A DNA stretch of 64,000 nt from Mycolicibacterium sp. CBMA 226 (GTDB taxonomy: Bacteria > Actinomycetota > Actinomycetes > Mycobacteriales > Mycobacteriaceae): NCBI RefSeq assembly GCF_009729075.1, contig NZ_VTGY01000012.1, positions 124,001 through 188,000 of the forward strand. Direction: 5' to 3'. Of this stretch, positions 58,439 through 64,000 are shown one piece after another. The notes beneath the pieces are model-generated. The model did no database searches. It had not been told where the DNA came from and saw nothing but the letters and a program-made list of their open reading frames with translations. A program made the translations under genes and the position numbers. Within the stretch, counting starts at the first letter, position 1. Each line of letters starts with the position of its first letter.

Positions 58439-61400
58439 CTACACCTGGATTCCGGTGCCGCCGGCCGGGTTGCCGGTGCCGCCGTTGCCACTGCCGCCGC
58501 CGCTACCCGTGGCACCGCCGCTGCCGTCGTGCGTGCCGTGGCCGCCGCCCGGGCCGCCTGCACCGCCAGCGCCGCCGGCACCGCCGGCCGGACCGTTGCC
58601 GCCGGCGCCTGTCGTCGAACCGGTTCCGCCGTTACCACCGTTGCCGCTGGCGCCGCCGATCCCACCGGCACCACCATCGCCGCCGTTGCCCCACTGGGTC
58701 ACGTTGTCGTTGTAGCCCTTGCCGCCGGCGCCACCGGAGCCGCCGGCCCCACCGACACCGCCGACGCCGCCCGCGCCACCGACATTGTTTCCGGAGGTTC
58801 CGCCGTTGCAGCCGAAGCCGCCGGCGCCGCCGTGGCCACCCACGCCGCCCGTGGCACCGGCGTTGCCGTTGATGAACGGGATACCGTTCGCGCCGGTTTG
58901 ACCTGATCCGCCGGTACCGCCGTTGCCGCCGGTGCCACCTGCACCGCCGGCACCGTCGAGTCCGTGCGGGGCCGTGCCGCCGTCGCCACCGTTACCACCG
59001 GCGCCGCCCGCGCCACCCGTGCCGGTCAGGCCGCCCGAGCCGCCGGCACCACCGTCGCCACCGCGGCCCGCGGTGTCCAGGATGGTGAGGGAGTCGAAGC
59101 CGTCGCCGCCCCGACCGCCGGTACCACCGACACCGCCGGTGCCGTACGCGGCTTGATTGACACCGGCGCCGTTGAAGCCGCCCGCGCCTGCGGTGCCGGC
59201 GGTGCCACCGGCCCCACCCTTGCCACCGTTGCGCTGGATCGACGAAATGCCGTTGGAGCCGGCACCACCGGTGCCACCGTCGCCGGCCGCGCCGCCCTTG
59301 CCGCCGTTACCGACGGTGCCATGTGCTGCGGCGCCGCCCTTGCCACCGGCACCGCCGTTACCACCCGCGCCGCCGCTACCACCGGTGTTGCCGCCGAGAA
59401 CGCCCGAACCGCCACTGCCGCCGTTGCCGGCGTCGCCGCCGATCCCGCCGCTGCCGCCGTTGCCGGAGTTGGTGCCGCCGGCGCCACCGGTGCCGCCCGC
59501 TCCGCCGTTACCGCCGTTCGGGCCGTTCTGGCCCAGTGCGGCAAGACCATCAGCGCCCTTGCCGCCCGTGCCACCGGCACCGCCGCTACCACCGTTGCCG
59601 TCGGTCCCGCCGGAGCCACCGTTACCGCCGGCGCCGCCGTTGCCGGCCACGCCGATCGCGGTGATGGTGTCAAAGCCGTTGCCGCCCTTGCCACCGTTGC
59701 CACCGTTGCCACCCGCGCCGCTTGCGGCCTGGTTGGCGCCGGCACCGTTGAAGCCGCCGGCACCGGCATTGCCGGCGTTACCGCCGTCACCGCCCTTTCC
59801 GCCATCGGGGATCAGTGACGAGCTGCCGTTGGAGCCGTTGCCGCCGTCGCTGCCGTTGCCGGCTGCGCCGCCCTTGCCGCCGTTACCGACGGTGCCGTGC
59901 GCTGCTGTGCCGCCCTTTCCACCGACAGCGCCGTTGCCGCCGTTACCGCCTTTGCCGCCACCGCCGAGGGCTCCGCCGCCGAGGACACCTGAGCCGCCGC
60001 TGCCGCCGTTGCCGGCGTCGCCGCCGATCCCGCCGCTGCCGCCGTTGCCGGAGTTGGTGCCGCCGGCGCCACCGGTGCCGCCCGCTCCGCCGTTACCGCC
60101 GTTCGGGCCGTTCTGGCCCAGTGCGGCAAGACCATCGGCACCCTTGCCGCCCGTGCCACCGGCGCCGCCGCTACCACCGTTGCCGTCGGTCCCGCCGGAA
60201 CCTCCGTTGCCGCCGGCGCCGCCGTTGCCGGCCACGCCGATCGCGGTGATGGTGTCAAAGCCGTTGCCGCCCTTGCCGCCGTTGCCGCCGTGGGCGCTGG
60301 TGTCACCGGTCGCGGCCTGGTTCTGTCCGTTGCCGTTGAAGCCGCCGGCGCCCGCGGTGCCGGCGTTGCCGCCGTTACCGCCCGTGCCGCCGTCGGGGAT
60401 CAGCGAGGAGCTGCCGTCGGAGCCGTTGCCGCCGTCGCCGCCGAATCCGGCCGCGCCGCCCTGGCCACCGGCACCGACACTGCCGATGAACCCGACCTGC
60501 TTGCCGCCCTTTCCGCCGACACCGCCGACACCACCATTTCCGCCGTTACCGCCGCCGCCGAGGGCCCCGCCGCCGAGGACGCCCGAGCCACCCTTGCCGC
60601 CGTTGCCGGCGTCGCCGCCAACACCGCCGTGTCCGCCGATGCCGAAGATGTGGCCGCCATTGCCGCCGGCACCGCCATTGGCGCCGCTTTGGCCGTCGGC
60701 ACCGTTCTGGCCCAGCGCGGCAAGGCCGTCGGCGCCGCTGGCACCACTGCCGCCCATACCGCCGTCGCCGCCATGGCCGATTCCGCCGGCGTTGCCACCG
60801 TTACCACCGGCCGTCGGCGTGAAGAGACCGAAGCCCGAGTAGCCGGCGCCACCCCCGCCGCCGTTGCCGAACCCGCGGGCGTTGCCGCCATTGCCACCGG
60901 TGATTCCGGGAAGGCCGCTGGAGTAGCCCCTACCGCCGTCGCCCCACCACAGGCCGCCGTCGCCGCCGTTGGGGTTGATCAGGTTGCCGTTGGAGCCGTT
61001 GCCGATCAGGTACTGGCCGGCGAGCAGGTTGATCCCGGCGTCGACGACAAAGCCCATGGGACTGTTGATCCAGGCCTGCACGCCGAAGTGCACGTTCTGA
61101 TAAATCCAGTTGGCGACCACAACGGTCGGGTCGACGAACGTGGGTAGTGCCAGCGGTCCGACGGCGGCCAGGGGATTGACCGCGGCCAGCGGAGCGGGCG
61201 CGGCGAGAGGACCGGGCGCGGCCAGCGGCTTGGTCGCGGCTGCGGGAGTCGGCGTCGCCAGGGGGCTGCCCGCCGTCGGCGGGGCTGTGGCGGCCGCGGG
61301 GTGTGCGGCGGCCGGATGCATGCGCTTGCTGGTTACGCCGTACTCGACCTGCCGGCGCACCCACGCCATCAGGGCCCAGACGCTGGGCATCTGGTCGGGC

Positions 61401-62227
61401 GTGGTCGGTGCGTCGGGAGCCAGCGTGGCGCCGAGGCTGACGGCGGACAACGTGCCGGTGATCGGGTTGAACGCCTTGGTCGTGGGGGCGGTGACGACCG
61501 GGCCGGTTTGCGGCGTCGTCGGCGCGGACGGGGTGGACTGGCCGGCCGGAACCGTCGGGGTCGTACCGCCGGTTGCGCCGGCCGGATCGGTGGCGTGGTG
61601 CCCGGCAGCCGGGGTACCAGCGACGGCGCCGGTGGGGGTCTGCTTCGGGCCGACGGCCGCGGTGGAACTCGGCTTGTCCGGTGCGTCGGACTTCGGGACG
61701 GCAGTTGATCGTGTACCCCGCGAGTGCCGAGGTTGCGCAGTGCCGGCGCCCGGGTCGTTGTCGGGATTCGTGCTCGCGTGTTTCGGTGGCGTGATGCCGT
61801 TCAGGGCTTTTCTGGCGTCTTCCGCGTACTGACGCATCCGGTCCTGCGCCTGTTGGCGTGGGGTCCGCGGGGTGCCGGTCGGAGTGCCGGACGCCGGGGT
61901 GTCGCCGGGGTCGGTCGAAGGCTTCGGCTTGGTGGACGGCTTGGTGGACGGATTGGTCGCAGGCGTGGGCTTGCTCGGGTTCTGGGTCTTGCCGTCGGTG
62001 GTCGTGGCGGCACCGGTGCCACCCGACTTGGAGCCGCCGTCACCGGTCGAGCTCTCGGTGTTGACGAGCTTGACGTCCGCGGTCACCGACTGCATTGTCG
62101 GGGAATCGGGTCCCAACAGGAGCATCACGCCCGCGCTCGCGAATGCCGCACCCGTCAATCCCGCAGCCGTGAGCGGCCCGGCCGCACTCCACCAGCTGTT
62201 GGTGCCCACTGCCCTGTGCTTACCCAC
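58439..62227 (-). CDS. Giant PGRS-like glycine-rich protein without PE domain (copy 2)
   Basis: 1262 residues. The N-terminal anchor ([20 protein letters not shown]), the Pro/Thr-rich disordered part (60-270), the NPITG and WVRRQ block, the [11 protein letters not shown] and [11 protein letters not shown] elements and the Gly-rich rest follow the plan of copy 1. Its start has a gaggagga ribosome site. The repeat region contains about three tandem units of some 195 residues with motifs such as [16 protein letters not shown] and SSSLIPDGG. No PE domain is present. Both copies probably sit in the envelope; function is unknown. Confidence 0.85.
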   Translation of the reverse strand: MGKHRAVGTNSWWSAAGPLTAAGLTGAAFASAGVMLLLGPDSPTMQSVTADVKLVNTESSTGDGGSKSGGTGAATTTDGKTQNPSKPTPATNPSTKPSTKPKPSTDPGDTPASGTPTGTPRTPRQQAQDRMRQYAEDARKALNGITPPKHASTNPDNDPGAGTAQPRHSRGTRSTAVPKSDAPDKPSSTAAVGPKQTPTGAVAGTPAAGHHATDPAGATGGTTPTVPAGQSTPSAPTTPQTGPVVTAPTTKAFNPITGTLSAVSLGATLAPDAPTTPDQMPSVWALMAWVRRQVEYGVTSKRMHPAAAHPAAATAPPTAGSPLATPTPAAATKPLAAPGPLAAPAPLAAVNPLAAVGPLALPTFVDPTVVVANWIYQNVHFGVQAWINSPMGFVVDAGINLLAGQYLIGNGSNGNLINPNGGDGGLWWGDGGRGYSSGLPGITGGNGGNARGFGNGGGGGAGYSGFGLFTPTAGGNGGNAGGIGHGGDGGMGGSGASGADGLAALGQNGADGQSGANGGAGGNGGHIFGIGGHGGVGGDAGNGGKGGSGVLGGGALGGGGNGGNGGVGGVGGKGGKQVGFIGSVGAGGQGGAAGFGGDGGNGSDGSSSLIPDGGTGGNGGNAGTAGAGGFNGNGQNQAATGDTSAHGGNGGKGGNGFDTITAIGVAGNGGAGGNGGSGGTDGNGGSGGAGGTGGKGADGLAALGQNGPNGGNGGAGGTGGAGGTNSGNGGSGGIGGDAGNGGSGGSGVLGGGALGGGGKGGNGGNGAVGGKGGTAAHGTVGNGGKGGAAGNGSDGGNGSNGSSSLIPDGGKGGDGGNAGNAGAGGFNGAGANQAASGAGGNGGNGGKGGNGFDTITAIGVAGNGGAGGNGGSGGTDGNGGSGGAGGTGGKGADGLAALGQNGPNGGNGGAGGTGGAGGTNSGNGGSGGIGGDAGNGGSGGSGVLGGNTGGSGGAGGNGGAGGKGGAAAHGTVGNGGKGGAAGDGGTGGAGSNGISSIQRNGGKGGAGGTAGTAGAGGFNGAGVNQAAYGTGGVGGTGGRGGDGFDSLTILDTAGRGGDGGAGGSGGLTGTGGAGGAGGNGGDGGTAPHGLDGAGGAGGTGGNGGTGGSGQTGANGIPFINGNAGATGGVGGHGGAGGFGCNGGTSGNNVGGAGGVGGVGGAGGSGGAGGKGYNDNVTQWGNGGDGGAGGIGGASGNGGNGGTGSTTGAGGNGPAGGAGGAGGAGGPGGGHGTHDGSGGATGSGGGSGNGGTGNPAGGTGIQV
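58960..60720. repeat. About three tandem ~585-bp repeats inside PGRS-like copy 2
   Basis: The word tcgcggtgatggtgtcaaag occurs at 59656 and at 60241, an exact spacing of 585 bases, and a diverged copy (gatggtgagggagtcgaag) lies about 582 bases earlier near 59081. The protein repeats are 194-195 residues. Such units suggest expansion by unequal recombination. Confidence 0.65.
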
Positions 62228-62286
62228 GATCCTCCTCGCTCGTCGGGTGTGAGAAACGACACCCCCGTAAATAAACGTGGCGAGAC

Positions 62287-62301
62287 TAACACCTGTAATC
62301 G
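62287..62301 (-). promoter_or_regulatory. Conserved element ahead of PGRS-like copy 2
   Basis: taacacctgtaatcg (plus strand) lies 60 bases ahead of the start codon and matches the element at 55650-55664 at 14 of 15 bases. Same orientation and distance as in copy 1. Confidence 0.5.
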
Positions 62302-62494
62302 CAGGCTGTGAACATCTTGAGAAAGTGTGCGCACGTTCATATCTGCAGTGGGAATGTGGGATCTTCGCGCGTTATGCCTGTTCGCCAGTGGTGAGACCGG
62401 GTCTAGGTGGGCTTTGGAGCGATGCGCGGGTCGGATGCCGCGCTGGTGAGTGTCGATGTCGTGAGCCTCTGCGGGACGGCGGGCGAGACATTTC

Positions 62495-62509
62495 TAGAAC
62501 ACGTTCATT
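62495..62509. promoter_or_regulatory. TAGAACACGTTCATT element ahead of PGRS-like copy 2
   Basis: An exact repeat of the 15-mer at 55869-55883. A related cacgttcat occurs at 62332-62340. It lies between the divergent PGRS-like and pentapeptide genes and could affect either. Confidence 0.5.
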
Positions 62510-62952
62510 TGCGCCGCGTCATCGAGGTCGTCGGTTGGTCGGCGCTGCCGATGGGGTGTGACACTCCGATGTGGGCGATTCGCCGACCCCGACCGGGCCC
62601 AGCAAACGAGCTCTTCCCCCTGGTGGTGCCTGTGGTGTGGAAGATGGCTAGCACCTAGCCATTAGCCAAGATGGATATTTTTCCGTTTGACGGAGTTGCT
62701 GATGAGTGCTCCGTAATCGTTCAATATCGTCAATACCGACGGACTGTGATACGGCGAATAACCGCATTAAATAACGTGTATTGATGGATTCTGACGGATA
62801 CGCGGCGAGAGATACAGTCCGACTGTGGGCGACCAAGCTACTTGCTGAGGTTTTTAGGAACATTGGAGACGTGTTTGCCGAAGGTCTTCTCATTTGCCAG
62901 GCGGGTAGCTACTCTTGACGGCAGTCACATCCGGACTAGCTAAGGAGAAATC

Positions 62953-63288
62953 ATGTCGATGATCCGTTCAACCGTCCTCTTGGGGGCGGCAGTAGTCGGT
63001 GCCGGCGCAATCGCGCTGCTCGGCGCGGGGGCGGCTTCTGCTGACTCTGGCATCAATCTCGGGCCCGGCAGTAACAACGGATTGCTCAACGGCGGCGCCG
63101 GCAACACCGGCGTCCTGAATTTCGGTACCGGAAACAAGGGCATCCTGAACCTGGGCAACGGGGGCACCGGCATCGCCAACATCGGCAACGGAAGCACCGG
63201 CATCCTCAACATCGGTAACGGGAGTGGCGGCGTCGTCACCGTCGGCGACGGGCGCAACGGCCTGCTGAACATCGGCTACCCGCACTAG
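62953..63288 (+). CDS. Small secreted pentapeptide-repeat (mini-MPTR-like) protein
   Basis: 111 residues with an aaggag site. The signal peptide (1-29) ends near ASADS. The whole mature part is repeats of N-x-G-x-(G/x)-N type (NTGVLNFGTGN, KGILNLGNGG, TGIANIGNGS), the pattern of the PPE-MPTR proteins, but there is no PPE domain. It would fold as a short right-handed beta-helix outside the cell. It ends at a strong terminator. No function is known to me. Confidence 0.75.
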   Translation: MSMIRSTVLLGAAVVGAGAIALLGAGAASADSGINLGPGSNNGLLNGGAGNTGVLNFGTGNKGILNLGNGGTGIANIGNGSTGILNIGNGSGGVVTVGDGRNGLLNIGYPH

Positions 63289-63316
63289 CCTCGCCGTACC
63301 GCGGTACCTCTCTCGG

Positions 63317-63367
63317 GAGCCCTGTGGGTCTGTGTGAAACCCCTTGTCGCACAGACGCACAGGGCTC
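63317..63367. terminator. Long hairpin terminator between convergent genes
   Basis: gagccctgtg (63317-63326) pairs exactly with cacagggctc (63358-63367), and after one mismatch the stem continues with tctgtg / cacaga, giving about 17 paired positions and a 15-base loop. It separates the pentapeptide gene from the convergent SDR gene. Confidence 0.8.
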
Positions 63368-63385
63368 TTCCGCGTGCGGGGCTGG

Positions 63386-64000
63386 CTACACCGGGAACGT
63401 CACTCCGGTCAGTTCTTCGGACACCGCCCACAGTCGCTGCTGGAGTGCGGTGTCATGGGACTGGTCGCTCGAGCCGACGATCTTCGGGTGGCCCGTCTGC
63501 TGGAATCGTCCGTCCGGCCCGTAGTACTGGCCACCAAATGCGGCCGGGTCGGTCGCGGCGCGCAGCGTGGGCAGGGCGCCCATCGCAGCGCTCTGGAACA
63601 GCCGCTCGACGACGGGTCCCGCGACGGCGGGCGGCACGGGGATGTGCCGCATCAGTTCAGTGCTCGACCCGCCCGGATGTGCGGCGAGCGCGACGGTCTC
63701 CGCGCCCGTCAGTCGCCGCTGCAGTTCATAGGTGAAGAGCAGATTGGCGAGCTTGGACTGGCCGTAGGCCTCCAGTCGGTTGTAACGGCGCTCCCACTGC
63801 AGATCATCGAAATGGATGGCGGCGCGAATCCGGTGGCCCAGGCTGCTGACCGTCACGACGCGGGAGCCGGGCACCGTCAGCAGCTGGTCGAGCAGGAGCC
63901 CGGTGAACGCGAAGTGGCCCAGATGGTTGGTGCCGAACTGCATCTCGAAACCGTCGGCCGTGGTCTGCTTCGGCGTCCACATGACGCCGGCGTTGTTGAT
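63386..64000 (-). CDS. Short-chain dehydrogenase/reductase, C-terminal part (cut by window edge)
   Basis: The frame enters from the right edge; about 205 C-terminal residues are present. The catalytic tyrosine motif YGQSK and SSLGHR are visible, but the cofactor loop lies beyond the window. It is closely similar to the SDR at 46836-47756 ([25 protein letters not shown]), so the two are paralogues. The substrate is unknown. Confidence 0.85.
   Translation of the reverse strand: MNNAGVMWTPKQTTADGFEMQFGTNHLGHFAFTGLLLDQLLTVPGSRVVTVSSLGHRIRAAIHFDDLQWERRYNRLEAYGQSKLANLLFTYELQRRLTGAETVALAAHPGGSSTELMRHIPVPPAVAGPVVERLFQSAAMGALPTLRAATDPAAFGGQYYGPDGRFQQTGHPKIVGSSDQSHDTALQQRLWAVSEELTGVTFPV

Larger units (their letters stand above)
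62228..62952. other. Intergenic region between PGRS-like copy 2 and the pentapeptide gene
   Basis: 725 bases, more A/T-rich from about 62660 to 62900. It holds the elements shared with copy 1 (62287-62301 and 62495-62509). Just before the next gene, ttgacg (62915-62920) and tagcta (62937-62942) are spaced like a sigma-A promoter, but it would start transcription only a few bases ahead of the ATG. Short frames here are not coding-like. Confidence 0.4.

Noticed and set aside
58439..61000. Dense short repeats resembling a CRISPR array
   Set aside because: The repeats are coding GGxGG codons without regular spacer structure, and no cas genes are near.
62648..62893. An 81-codon minus-strand frame in the A/T-rich intergenic region
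   Set aside because: No ribosome site, no recognisable domain, and codon use unlike neighbouring genes.

Overview
The window is high-GC actinobacterial DNA that I read as a fast-growing mycobacterium (Mycolicibacterium type). The main reason is a conserved core in the same gene order as Mycobacterium tuberculosis Rv0427c to Rv0439c: xthA, a GNAT acetyltransferase, def, a DUF3263 protein, virR, sodC, a GshA-like ligase, a LON-domain protein, a CDC48-type AAA ATPase, pssA, psd, moeA and an SDR. MmpL, LGFP-repeat and PGRS-like proteins agree with this. Synteny and family names come from memory of these families, not from a database search.

Layout. 1-6.2 kb: the end of an MFS exporter, then a mymA-like oxidative operon (alpha/beta hydrolase, SDR, ferritin-like diiron protein, Baeyer-Villiger-type flavin monooxygenase, MerR regulator, small helical protein) preceded by a perfect 12-bp palindrome. 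6.3-10.4 kb: a tandem-duplicated ABM-fold protein, and on the minus strand a three-gene membrane cluster ending in a Ser/Thr kinase. 10.5-14.3 kb: an MmpL transporter divergent from a TetR regulator, with twin operators between them. 14.3-23.8 kb: a lipase-like hydrolase and xthA, then a JetA-JetB-JetC (MksFEB/Wadjet) SMC operon with no JetD nuclease gene beside it, and a GjpA-like secreted protein; these interrupt the xthA/acetyltransferase junction. 23.9-28.8 kb: the conserved core from the acetyltransferase to the LON protein. 28.8-41.7 kb: an inserted block with a methyltransferase, a complete Mrp cation/proton antiporter (A/B fused, C-G), a VWA membrane protein, SRPBCC and LGFP proteins, a small lipoprotein, and an S53 peptidase coupled to a polytopic membrane protein. 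41.7-47.8 kb: the core resumes (AAA ATPase, phospholipid synthesis pssA-psd, moeA, SDR). 47.8-51.3 kb: HAD hydrolase, helicase, sulfotransferase. 51.4-62.2 kb: two giant paralogous PGRS-like proteins without a PE domain, flanking cupin, deacetylase and M24 peptidase genes. 62.2-64 kb: a tiny secreted pentapeptide-repeat protein and a truncated SDR paralogous to the one at 47 kb.

Points most worth a second look are the JetABC operon lacking its nuclease partner, the PE-less PGRS pair with shared upstream elements and a shared non-PE N-terminus, the kinase/Ig-like membrane cluster, the secreted mini-MPTR-like protein, and several clean operator palindromes. I found no rRNA, tRNA, CRISPR array, insertion sequence or phage genes.
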